Assembly (NCBI GenBank): GCA_031255075.1
Contig: JAIRTF010000157.1
Span: 1-9,587 of the forward strand
Origin: Bifidobacteriaceae bacterium
GTDB taxonomy: Bacteria; Actinomycetota; Actinomycetes; Actinomycetales; WQXJ01
DNA: 9,587 bases
Direction of reading: 5' to 3'
Shown here piece by piece: positions 1 through 6,017 of the stretch. The position numbers and the translations under genes were made by a program. Position 1 is the stretch's first letter. Each line of letters begins with the position of its first letter. The notes under the pieces are model-generated. The model made no database searches. It saw only the letters and a program-made list of their open reading frames with translations, and had not been told where the DNA came from.

Positions 1-293
1 TCGAGATGCTTTTGCCGGTCTGCCAGGGCCGCAAACACCAGCTGTTTGACAGCCCCCATGTTCTTCCCGGCCTGCGCCTTGTCCGGGCCGGGTAGGTCCT
101 TGATGGCGCGGTTCGCGGCGGCTATCTGGCTGGCTTCGCCGGTGGTTTCGCGGCGGACCTGGGCCAGTTCTTCAAGGCTGGTGGCCGCGGCTATGGCGGC
201 GATGGCATGTTCGGCCACGTTGTCCAGCGCTGACTGGTCCAGGGGTGAGACTTGTTCAGGCACGAAGGGAATTGTTCCACATTGCTCAGACAC
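1..293 (-). CDS. pheS: Phenylalanyl-tRNA synthetase alpha subunit, N-terminal part (runs off the left edge)
   Basis: Alpha subunit of the cytoplasmic (alpha-beta)2 enzyme that charges tRNA-Phe with phenylalanine. Only the first 97 codons are present; the reading frame is open to the window edge. The translation shows the PheS N-terminal coiled-coil pattern: LDQSALDNV, then a helix rich in Ala and Glu, then ANRAIKDLPGPDKAQAGK and KQLVFAALADRQ. In the family this arm contacts tRNA; the catalytic class II core lies outside the window. Two in-frame GTG starts are possible, at 293 and 263. I prefer 293 (protein begins MSEQ) because a GGGGA run lies just upstream, although its spacing of about 2 nt is short; 263 has no ribosome binding site at all. 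The gene lies 96 nt downstream of the PIN gene on the same strand. Identity is from family recognition of this arm only. Confidence 0.85.
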   Translation of the reverse strand, partial: MSEQCGTIPFVPEQVSPLDQSALDNVAEHAIAAIAAATSLEELAQVRRETTGEASQIAAANRAIKDLPGPDKAQAGKNMGAVKQLVFAALADRQKHL

Positions 294-296
294 CGT

Positions 297-344
297 CCCC
301 ACCAGCGCCTTCCCCTCCCCACCACCGACCATCCCCAACGCCCC
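297..344 (-). promoter_or_regulatory. G-tract cluster in the pheS leader (possible G-quadruplex)
   Basis: Read on the minus strand, five GGGG runs fall within 48 nt directly upstream of the pheS start (complements of 341-344, 333-336, 317-320, 312-315 and 297-300). Two of the loops are 4 nt and 1 nt, but the other two are 11-12 nt, so a canonical short-loop quadruplex is not met with these tracts alone. The last run sits where the ribosome binding site should be. A regulatory role is inference. Confidence 0.3.
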
Positions 345-347
345 AGC

Positions 348-373
348 GGCCGATGCCGCGCAGCAGGGGTCCC
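348..373 (+). repeat. Intergenic 16-nt motif, copy 1 (between PIN gene and pheS)
   Basis: GGCCGATGCCGCGCAG at 348-363 is an exact match to copy 2; GTCCC follows after CAGGG. With flanking bases it forms a perfect 5-bp hairpin, GCGGC-CGAT-GCCGC (346-359). On the minus strand it lies in the pheS leader next to the G-tract cluster. Confidence 0.35.
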
Positions 374-389
374 GTCGCCTGCGGGCTGC

Positions 390-821
390 CTATCGCGACT
401 GCCCAAGGTGCCGCCTCAACGCCTCGGCAGACAGTGGAGCTTCGAAGGCTAGCGATGCGGCGACATCGACCACTGTGGCGCAAGGGTCTTTCCAGGCGGC
501 GGCGATGGCCACGACTATGGCATGCACCGTTTCCGTGTCTTGCCGAACCAAATCCAAGAGAAACACATCGGGATGCACGGCGCGCACGCCCCGAGCAGCC
601 AACAACTCCGCCGGGAAGTCACTCAGGTTCTTTGTAATGATCACATCGGCGCCCACACCTAGCGCAGCCGCAAGCACATGTTGGTCGCCGGGGTCCGGAA
701 GCTGCACAGAGTCGATGTGTTGTTCATACCCAGTCACAAGAACGTCTCTCAGCGCGGCGTTCATGAGCCGCCGCGTTGAGGGATAGGGCACATTCGCGTC
801 GCAGATCGCGACGGGACGCAT
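390..821 (-). CDS. PIN-domain toxin (VapC-like), internally shortened
   Basis: PIN-domain proteins are metal-dependent ribonucleases that act as toxins beside an antitoxin. This 143-residue protein starts with the usual PIN beta-strand carrying the first acidic residue (ICDANVPYP, D8) and continues with a typical second half: LVTGYE near 28-33, LPDPGDQHVLAAA near 41-53, IITKNLSDFPAELLA near 61-75, then HPDVFLLDL. Relatives of this subfamily, as I remember them, carry roughly 45-50 more residues between the YP motif and the RLM...LVTGYE segment. Here S15 runs straight into TRRLMNAAL at about position 776. The missing part normally holds helices of the fold and an acidic active-site residue, so nuclease activity is doubtful although the frame is intact. 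The ATG overlaps the antitoxin stop by one base (TGATG), implying translational coupling. An alternative is a naturally compact PIN variant. Confidence 0.8.
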   Translation of the reverse strand: MRPVAICDANVPYPSTRRLMNAALRDVLVTGYEQHIDSVQLPDPGDQHVLAAALGVGADVIITKNLSDFPAELLAARGVRAVHPDVFLLDLVRQDTETVHAIVVAIAAAWKDPCATVVDVAASLAFEAPLSAEALRRHLGQSR

Positions 822-1261
822 CAGGCCAATCCAAGGGCGTGGGCTTCAGCGGACAGCTCGTCTGCGGCCGCCGCCCTGGCGGCGCCATCCCGTTCCATAT
901 AGGCCAACAGGGAATCTGTTCTGACACGACGATGGGTTCCCACCATCCGGTAACCGATCTCTCCCGCATCCAGCAGGCCTATGAGAAACGGGCGAGAGAC
1001 CTGCAGAGTGTCCGCCGCCTGCTGGGTAGTCATTTCAGTGCCGGTGGAGACAAGCGCCACACTGTGCCCTTTGGCCAAGCTAGCCAGGATCTCCTCCAAA
1101 GCAGCGGCGGCCACCTGGGGAAGGGCAACGCTGCGCGGATTGCCCGCCACGCTTACTGTCACCGGCCTTCGCGAGTGCAGAGCGGCTCCCAGGCCGTCCA
1201 AGGCGGCCGCCGCCGCGCGGACATCGTCAGCTGCGGGGGCCACTACCGGAGTTGGGTTCAC
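821..1261 (-). CDS. Excisionase-like helix-turn-helix antitoxin of the PIN toxin
   Basis: A 146-residue DNA-binding protein that pairs with the downstream PIN gene; in this gene pair the first protein is expected to neutralise the toxin and repress the operon. The N-terminal half (AADDVRAAAAALDGLG...RRPVTVSVAG, then a helix near 48-66) is of the type seen in these antitoxins. An excisionase/MerR-type helix-turn-helix follows at about 77-118: TTQQAADTLQVSRPFLIGLLDAG, then YRMVGTHRRVRTDSLLAYM. I chose the GTG at 1261 because GGAGGG lies 4 nt upstream; the frame stays open to 1444, but that extension would run antisense into purU and lacks family resemblance. Its stop codon shares one base with the PIN start. 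Transcription probably begins in the AT-rich gap toward purU, with which it is divergent. Confidence 0.85.
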   Translation of the reverse strand: MNPTPVVAPAADDVRAAAAALDGLGAALHSRRPVTVSVAGNPRSVALPQVAAAALEEILASLAKGHSVALVSTGTEMTTQQAADTLQVSRPFLIGLLDAGEIGYRMVGTHRRVRTDSLLAYMERDGAARAAAADELSAEAHALGLA

Positions 1262-1270
1262 CAGTCCCTC

Positions 1271-1306
1271 CAATCGAAACAATCGCAATATCTGTAATAA
1301 TTTTAC
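1271..1306. promoter_or_regulatory. Divergent antitoxin/purU control region with operator-like repeats
   Basis: This AT-rich stretch lies between two divergent genes. On the minus strand TAAAAT (complement of 1300-1305) matches the -10 consensus at five of six bases and would start a transcript about 30 nt before the antitoxin GTG; its -35 is poor. The imperfect inverted repeat GTAATAATTTTAC (1294-1306) overlaps that -10. CAATCG occurs twice as a direct repeat (1271-1276 and 1280-1285), followed at once by a partial third copy, CAATAT. On the plus strand TCGAAA (1274-1279) and TAATTT (1298-1303), 18 nt apart, could serve purU. Autoregulation by the antitoxin is inferred from family behaviour. 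Confidence 0.45.
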
Positions 1307-1351
1307 TACGCGTTGGAGCATCTCGGTAGCCGGCGGGTAACCTTTAGGACC

Positions 1352-2233
1352 GTGCCTCATGGAAGCGAATTGCCGGCTGCCCAGGAACAGTCCACCCATT
1401 GGGTGTTGACACTGTCTTGTCCGGATGGGCCAGGGATTGTGCATGCTGTGTCTGGGGCGCTGGCAGCCATTGGCGGGAACATCACCGAGTCCCAGCAGTA
1501 CGGGGACCCAGGTTCAGGCCGGTTCTTCATGCGGGTTCAGGTGGAAGCCGCGGTCAGCCGGGAGGTACTGGACGCGGTGATGGCGCCCATCGCCGAACGG
1601 TTCGACCTGTTCTGGCAGCTGGACCTGGTGGGACGGCCGGTCAGGACCCTGGTGATGGTTTCCAAGGCTGGGCATTGCCTGCTGGATCTGCTCTACAGGC
1701 GCCAGCAGGAGCGTCTGCCGGTGGACATTGTGGCGGTGGTGTCCAACCACGAGGATTTGGCCTCGGTGGCCGAGTTCTACGGGGTGCCGTTCCACCACAT
1801 TCCGGTCACGCCGGACACCAAGGCTCAGGCCGAGGCCCAACTGACGGATCTGATCACCGACCTGGATGTGGAATTGGTGGTGTTGGCCCGGTACATGCAG
1901 ATCCTGTCGACTGAGCTGTGCGCCTTCTTGGAGGGGCGGGCCATCAACATTCACCATTCGTTCCTGCCGTCTTTCAAAGGCGCCCGGCCGTATGCCCAGG
2001 CCCATGCCCGCGGCGTGAAGCTGATCGGCGCCACCGCCCACTACGTGACGGCCGCCTTGGATGAGGGTCCCATCATTGAGCAGGACGTGGAGCGGGTGGA
2101 TCACGCCACTGACGTGGATGCTTTGGCGGCCCTGGGCCAGGATGTGGAGCGCCGCGCCTTGGCCCGGGCCGTCCGCTGGCACGCCGAACGGCGCGTCTTG
2201 CTGAACGGTTCGCGAACCGTCATCTTCCGCTGA
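1352..2233 (+). CDS. purU: Formyltetrahydrofolate deformylase
   Basis: PurU hydrolyses 10-formyltetrahydrofolate to formate and tetrahydrofolate, balancing the one-carbon pool and, in the classical pathway, supplying formate for purine synthesis. An ACT domain comes first (WVLTLSCPDGPGIVHAVSGAL with ITESQQYGD and FFMRVQV). A formyltransferase domain related to PurN follows, with VSNH, then FHHIPVT, LARYMQIL, the catalytic NIHHSFLP (Asn and His) and ATAHYV...DEGPIIEQD (catalytic Asp). All three catalytic positions are present and the C-terminus is complete. About 293 residues fits the family. The start is uncertain: GTG at 1352 gives a normal N-terminus and is preceded by AGGA only 2 nt away; TTG at 1313 would add 13 residues; TTG at 1370 and GTG at 1403 are also in frame. 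It is divergent from the antitoxin and 140 nt before the ROK gene, which has its own promoter. Confidence 0.93.
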   Translation: MPHGSELPAAQEQSTHWVLTLSCPDGPGIVHAVSGALAAIGGNITESQQYGDPGSGRFFMRVQVEAAVSREVLDAVMAPIAERFDLFWQLDLVGRPVRTLVMVSKAGHCLLDLLYRRQQERLPVDIVAVVSNHEDLASVAEFYGVPFHHIPVTPDTKAQAEAQLTDLITDLDVELVVLARYMQILSTELCAFLEGRAINIHHSFLPSFKGARPYAQAHARGVKLIGATAHYVTAALDEGPIIEQDVERVDHATDVDALAALGQDVERRALARAVRWHAERRVLLNGSRTVIFR

Positions 2234-2268
2234 GAGGCAGATCTCTCCCCGCCCCACATCTTGGTGGT

Positions 2269-2290
2269 GGCCGATGCCGCGCAGTCCCCT
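2269..2290 (+). repeat. Intergenic 16-nt motif, copy 2 (between purU and ROK gene)
   Basis: GGCCGATGCCGCGCAG at 2269-2284 is identical to a copy at 348-363 and differs at two bases from one at 6996-7011. Here, as at the third copy, GTCCCCT follows almost immediately. The motif can fold as a small hairpin with a CGAT loop (GTGGC/GCCGC, one G-U pair). Function unknown. Confidence 0.35.
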
Positions 2291-2318
2291 TTAGCCGCCA
2301 ACCCGGCCGACGCCCCTA

Positions 2319-2330
2319 GCAGAAATCTGC
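2319..2330. promoter_or_regulatory. Palindrome upstream of the ROK promoter (candidate operator)
   Basis: GCAGAAATCTGC is a perfect 5+2+5 inverted repeat ending 8 nt before the -35 hexamer of the ROK gene promoter. ROK repressors often regulate their own genes, so it could be an operator; the binding protein is not shown by the sequence. Confidence 0.35.
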
Positions 2331-2338
2331 GAAAAAGG

Positions 2339-2367
2339 CTGACAGCTGCCTTCAAGTCTTTTATGAT
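2339..2367 (+). promoter_or_regulatory. Sigma-70-type promoter of the ROK gene, implying a leaderless mRNA
   Basis: CTGACA (2339-2344, five of six consensus bases) and TATGAT (2362-2367, five of six) are separated by an ideal 17-nt spacer. The expected start of transcription, about 7 nt after the -10, coincides with the A of the ATG at 2374, so the message would be leaderless. This agrees with the absence of a Shine-Dalgarno sequence before that ATG. Confidence 0.7.
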
Positions 2368-2373
2368 GAGACC

Positions 2374-3546
2374 ATGTCCCCCAAAGGCCCTGGCTCGCCG
2401 GCGGCGCTCCGCCGAGCCAATCTGGCGCGCTTGGTCGAAACCCTGACGGAAGCCGGCGGCCATGCCACCCAAGCGGAATTGGCCCGGCGGTCTGGGCTTT
2501 CCCCGGCATCGATCACCAACCTGGTGCGCCAACTTCAGGCTGCTGGACGGGTACGGATAGCCGAACAGCTATACCAGGGACGCCGATGCCGCGTCGTCAC
2601 CCTGGGCGCAGCCGATGGCCTGGTCTTTGGCTTGGACTTGGGGCGGACTCATATGCGGGCCGGCCTGGGGACCTTGGACCATCAATTGGTGATTGATGAA
2701 TTCCGGCCGATGACCGCCGTCAAGTCCGCTGAAGAGGGACTCAAAGAATGCGCCGACCTGTTTGATCAACTGCTGAAGCGCGCGGGCGCCGAACGGTCTT
2801 CAATTCGGGCGGCGGTGGCCGGCGTGCCCGGCCCACTGTCCCTGCGCACGGGTGAGATTGGAGCCGGTGCGGTGTTGCCGGAGTGGACGGGAATCAACCT
2901 CCAGGCCGCCTTCAGCCAGGCCCTGGGCTTGCCGGTGACCGTGGAAAACGACGCCAACCTGGGCGCTTTGGGTGAGTTCACCTGGGCCAGCCCCGTCGAA
3001 ACCGAGGCGCCGCTGGTCTATGTCCGTCTGTCAACCGGAATTGGCTGCGGCATTCTGGTGGGCGGCCGCCAGGTCTTGCGCGGTGCCGCCGGCACCGCCG
3101 GTGAACTAGGGCACATCAGTTTGGACGCTTCCGGGCGGTTGTGCCGCTGCGGCAATAGGGGCTGCGTGGAAACCACCGCATCCACACCGGCCCTTTTGGA
3201 GAACCTGTCCGCTGCCATGGAACGGCCGGTCACACTGGACGAATGGCTGGCTTTGGCGCTTGAGGGTCACCATGCTTCGCTGCGCCTACTGGAGGATTTC
3301 GGACGCAATATTGGGGCCGCCATCGGCAGCTTGGTCAATCTGCTGAGCCCTGCCGCGGTGGTATTGGGGGGACCGGTAACCGAAGCCGGCGAGCTGATGC
3401 TGGCGCCGGTAAGGGAAACCATCACGCGGCGGTCCATGCCGGCACCTGGTAGTGCCGTGGAGGTGCGGTTGGCTCGCCACCCGGGGCTAACCGAGTTGCA
3501 TGGGGCCCTGGCGATGGCGGCGGATAGCGCCGCTTGCCTTCAATAG
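2374..3546 (+). CDS. ROK-family transcriptional repressor of the adjoining sugar transporter
   Basis: A 390-residue NagC/Mlc-type regulator. An N-terminal winged helix-turn-helix (about 16-75: LVETLTEAGGHATQAELARRSG, then SITNLVRQLQAAGRV) precedes a full ROK sugar-kinase-like domain. Visible ROK features are the phosphate loop DLGRTH (88-93), VAGVPGP (148-154), the VENDAN motif with the position of the catalytic Asp (D193), TGIGCGILVGG, the GELGH sugar/zinc motif (E244, H247) and the zinc cluster CRCGNRGC (C257, C259, C264). Zinc ligands and kinase signature residues are all retained, so sugar binding is likely and residual kinase activity cannot be excluded. The ATG at 2374 fits the promoter exactly. 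The gene sits 142 nt upstream of the binding-protein gene in the same direction, which suggests it represses that operon until a sugar or sugar phosphate binds. The ligand cannot be read from the sequence. Confidence 0.92.
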   Translation: MSPKGPGSPAALRRANLARLVETLTEAGGHATQAELARRSGLSPASITNLVRQLQAAGRVRIAEQLYQGRRCRVVTLGAADGLVFGLDLGRTHMRAGLGTLDHQLVIDEFRPMTAVKSAEEGLKECADLFDQLLKRAGAERSSIRAAVAGVPGPLSLRTGEIGAGAVLPEWTGINLQAAFSQALGLPVTVENDANLGALGEFTWASPVETEAPLVYVRLSTGIGCGILVGGRQVLRGAAGTAGELGHISLDASGRLCRCGNRGCVETTASTPALLENLSAAMERPVTLDEWLALALEGHHASLRLLEDFGRNIGAAIGSLVNLLSPAAVVLGGPVTEAGELMLAPVRETITRRSMPAPGSAVEVRLARHPGLTELHGALAMAADSAACLQ

Positions 3547-3688
3547 TTGAACACATCATAACGATTTGGCTTAGTTTTACGTTCACTACTTGCATTCAAG
3601 GGTCTTTGGGTCCAGAGTTGACCAGGGAGAGTATGCCTCCCCACTCATCAAGTCCCAGTCAGCAACGACGCGGAAGGAAGACAACTAG
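3547..3688 (+). promoter_or_regulatory. Control region of the sugar ABC operon
   Basis: The 142 nt before the binding-protein gene begin with a distinctly AT-rich block (3547-3600), the most likely site of promoter and operator. TTGAAC (3547-3552) and TAGTTT (3572-3577) are the best hexamers I see, but their 19-nt spacing is poor. Small inverted repeats are AACG/CGTT (3560-3563 and 3580-3583), CTTG-CATT-CAAG (3589-3600) and GGGAG/CTCCC (3625-3641). The ribosome binding site GGAAGGAAG (3672-3680) is well placed for the ATG at 3689. Confidence 0.4.
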
Positions 3689-4948
3689 ATGCGACGCACC
3701 CGATACGTAGCCGCCGTAGGCGCGGCTGCTCTACTGCTAGCCGCCACGGCGGCCTGCGGCGCCAAAGATGACGGCAACAAGGCCGAAGTGTTCACCTGGT
3801 GGACCACCGGCTCCGAAGCCCTAGGCCTCGAGGCCCTCCAAGGAGTCCTCAAAGACAAGCATCCCGACATCGCTTTCATCAACGGCGGCACCGCCGGTGG
3901 TGGCGGCAGCGCCAAAGACGTCCTGGCCTCCAGGCTGGCCGCCAACGATCCACCGGATTCGTTCCAGGCCCACGCCGGCGCGGAAATGCTGGACTACATC
4001 AATTCCGGCAAGGTCCAAGACTTGTCCAACCTGTACGAGGAGTTCGGTCTCACCACCGCTTTCCCGGCCGACCTGCTGGACTTGGTCACCAAGGACGGTA
4101 AGAAGTACTCCATCCCTTCAAACGTCCACCGGGCCAACGTCATGTGGGCATCCATCCCGGTCCTGACCGAAGTCGGGATTGACTTCAACCAGATCACTTA
4201 CGCCACGATCTCAGACTTCATCGCTGACCTGGAAAAGATCAAGGCCGCCAACCCGGACATCACACCGCTGACCGTAGCCGGCACCTGGACCCAGGTGCAC
4301 CTGCTGGAAACCGTGCTGATTGCCGAATTGGGCCCGGAAATGTACAACGGCATCTGGGACGGCTCCACCGACCCGGCCGGCCCCGAAGTTGGCGCGGCCC
4401 TCGGCGTGTTCGAAACGCTGATGTCCTACACCAACACTGATTCCGAAGGTGAAGAGTGGGACTTCGCCACCCAGAAGCTGATCGATGGCAAGGGCGCGTT
4501 CAACATCATGGGTGACTGGGTACCAGCCCAGTTCGTTGAGCAGAACCAAATCATGGGAACCGACTGGACCTGGGCTCCTGCACCGGGTACCGCCGGGGTC
4601 TTTGACTTCCTGGCCGACTCATTCACCCTGCCGGTAGACGCACCGCATCCAGATGGCGCCAAAGCCTGGCTTGACGTGATTGCTTCTGTCGAAGGACAAG
4701 CCGCGTTCAACAAGGTCAAGGGATCCATCCCGGCTCGCACCGACGTGAACCTGAGCGACTTCTCCGAATACCAGCAGCAGGCCGCCGCAGCCTATGCCCA
4801 AGACACCATTGTTGGTTCCTTGCAGCATGGCGCCGCCGCCTCCATCGCCCAGGGCGATGCCATCAACAAGGCCGTCGCCAAGTTCCGCAGCGGCAACTCC
4901 AACCTGAGCGAGTTCCACGCCGAGTTCGCCAAGGCAGTCACGGGCTGA
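3689..4948 (+). CDS. Sugar ABC transporter substrate-binding lipoprotein
   Basis: A 419-residue family 1 extracellular solute-binding protein that captures a carbohydrate outside the membrane and delivers it to the two permeases encoded next. A lipoprotein signal peptide is clear: RR near the N-terminus, an Ala/Leu-rich core, and lipobox TAAC with the lipidated C23. The mature protein opens with VFTWWTTGSEA (34-44) and then GGTAGGGGSAKDVLASRLAANDPPDSFQ in two close blocks, a pattern seen in glucose/mannose-type binding proteins such as GtsA relatives; IMGDWVPAQF and KGSIPARTDV are further family landmarks. The start is fixed by a good ribosome binding site 9 nt upstream. It is complete. A strong hairpin follows the stop codon, probably allowing more binding protein than permease. 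The exact sugar is inference: glucose or a similar hexose is most likely, but small oligosaccharides are possible. Confidence 0.92.
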   Translation: MRRTRYVAAVGAAALLLAATAACGAKDDGNKAEVFTWWTTGSEALGLEALQGVLKDKHPDIAFINGGTAGGGGSAKDVLASRLAANDPPDSFQAHAGAEMLDYINSGKVQDLSNLYEEFGLTTAFPADLLDLVTKDGKKYSIPSNVHRANVMWASIPVLTEVGIDFNQITYATISDFIADLEKIKAANPDITPLTVAGTWTQVHLLETVLIAELGPEMYNGIWDGSTDPAGPEVGAALGVFETLMSYTNTDSEGEEWDFATQKLIDGKGAFNIMGDWVPAQFVEQNQIMGTDWTWAPAPGTAGVFDFLADSFTLPVDAPHPDGAKAWLDVIASVEGQAAFNKVKGSIPARTDVNLSDFSEYQQQAAAAYAQDTIVGSLQHGAAASIAQGDAINKAVAKFRSGNSNLSEFHAEFAKAVTG

Positions 4949-4968
4949 CGCCCACTTTCCGTTAGAGA

Positions 4969-5006
4969 CCCAGGCCCGCAGGCACCCATAGGTCTGCGGG
5001 CCTGGG
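4969..5006 (+). terminator. Strong intra-operon hairpin between binding-protein and permease genes
   Basis: CCCAGGCCCGCAG (4969-4981) and CTGCGGGCCTGGG (4994-5006) form a perfect 13-bp GC-rich stem around a 12-nt loop, in which ACC/GGT can pair further. There is no T-tract afterwards, so full intrinsic termination is unlikely. Hairpins at this place in sugar importer operons typically stabilise the upstream message or attenuate read-through, giving an excess of binding protein. Confidence 0.8.
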
Positions 5007-5030
5007 CCCCCGCCACAAGCAGCTAGTTGG

Positions 5031-6017
5031 ATGACACCTGTGAGCGAAACCGTTACTTCTGCGCCGCCTCAGGCGGCGCCCAAGCCCACCCCCGCTCCCA
5101 AACGTTCCAAGCGCAAGCAATGGATCAAGCGCAACCTGCCACCCATTTTGTTGATCTCGCCCTCGCTGATCTTGGTGGGGGTGTTTGTCTATTGGTTGAT
5201 CTTCTCCTCGGTAGGCACTTCGCTGACCAACAACCACACCATGCCACAGGTGATGGGGGCCGAAGAGGTCGAATTCGTTGGCCTGGAAAACTACGCCAAC
5301 CTGCTGCGAGACCCAGACTTCCTCCACTCACTTCGCAACTTGGGCCTGTACACTCTGGTGTTCTTGGTGGGCACCATGTTCTTCGGCTTCCTGTGGGCCT
5401 GGATCTTGGAGAAACGCGCCCGCTTTGAAGGCTTCTTCCGGTCCGTTCTGCTGTTCCCCATGGCCGTCTCATCAGTGGCAGCCGGTGTGGTCTGGCGGTG
5501 GCTGCTCAGCCCAACCGAAGGCAAGAACTCATCAGGCCTGAACCGGATCTTTGAGTCACTCGGCCTGACGGGTCTGGAAAACTCCTGGGCCCAGGACTCC
5601 AAATGGGGCATCCTGGCGGTGACCATCCCAGCTGTCTGGCAGCTGTCCGGCTATGTCATGGCCCTGTTCCTGGCCGGCTTCAGAGGGATTCCCAACGAAC
5701 TGCGGGAAGCCGCCCGGGTTGACGGAGCCAACGAATGGCAGCTCTACCGCCACGTCTTGTTCCCCCAGCTCAGCCCGGTGGCGCTGTCCGCGGTGATCAT
5801 CATTGGCCACATGTCGCTGAAGGTGTTCGACCTGATCATGGCGATTGCCGGCAAGGACGCCTACCAAACCATGGTCCCAGCCATCGACGTGTACAACTTC
5901 ATCTCCGGGCGCCAGGATTACGCCAACGCAGCCGCTGTCGGCGTGATCATGCTGCTGGCCGTCTTGGTGCTGATAGTGCCTTACCTGGTTCACACCGCTA
6001 GAGAGGACAAGCGCTGA
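5031..6017 (+). CDS. Sugar ABC transporter permease, MalF type
   Basis: A 328-residue inner-membrane permease, one half of the translocation channel. It has a Pro- and Lys-rich cytoplasmic N-terminus (about 10-35) and then six predicted membrane segments, starting with PPILLISPSLILVGVFVYWL in hydrophobic character. The cytoplasmic EAA loop that docks the ATPase is clear at 226-245: EAARVDG (226-232) and then HVLFPQ. The ATG at 5031 has no clear ribosome binding site; GTG at 5040 is an alternative only three codons on. The stop overlaps the next gene's start by one base, so the two permeases are translationally coupled. Spacing from the binding-protein gene is 82 nt and is taken up by the hairpin. 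Binding-protein-dependent transport systems of CUT1 type have this gene order. Confidence 0.93.
   Translation: MTPVSETVTSAPPQAAPKPTPAPKRSKRKQWIKRNLPPILLISPSLILVGVFVYWLIFSSVGTSLTNNHTMPQVMGAEEVEFVGLENYANLLRDPDFLHSLRNLGLYTLVFLVGTMFFGFLWAWILEKRARFEGFFRSVLLFPMAVSSVAAGVVWRWLLSPTEGKNSSGLNRIFESLGLTGLENSWAQDSKWGILAVTIPAVWQLSGYVMALFLAGFRGIPNELREAARVDGANEWQLYRHVLFPQLSPVALSAVIIIGHMSLKVFDLIMAIAGKDAYQTMVPAIDVYNFISGRQDYANAAAVGVIMLLAVLVLIVPYLVHTAREDKR

Noticed and set aside
46..786. Plus-strand open frame of 246 codons
   Set aside because: It is antisense to pheS and the PIN gene, both recognisable on the minus strand; its Ser/Ala/Thr-rich translation has no domain character.
1338..1352. TAACCT as a -10 making purU leaderless at GTG 1352
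   Set aside because: There is no acceptable -35 and the distance to the GTG is 9 nt, so the case is too weak to list.
1262..1444. N-terminal extension of the antitoxin up to an ATG at 1444
   Set aside because: The GTG at 1261 has a GGAGGG ribosome binding site, and the extension would run through the intergenic repeats and antisense to purU.
1514..2257. Minus-strand open frame of 247 codons
   Set aside because: It mirrors purU, whose ACT and formyltransferase motifs are unmistakable; the His- and Gln-rich translation is typical of an antisense shadow.
3618..3646. TTGACC as the -35 of the sugar operon promoter
   Set aside because: No TANNNT hexamer lies 16-18 nt downstream.
5556..5993. Minus-strand open frame of 145 codons rich in His, Asp and Val
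   Set aside because: It is antisense to the MalF-type permease, whose EAA loop and membrane segments are clear.
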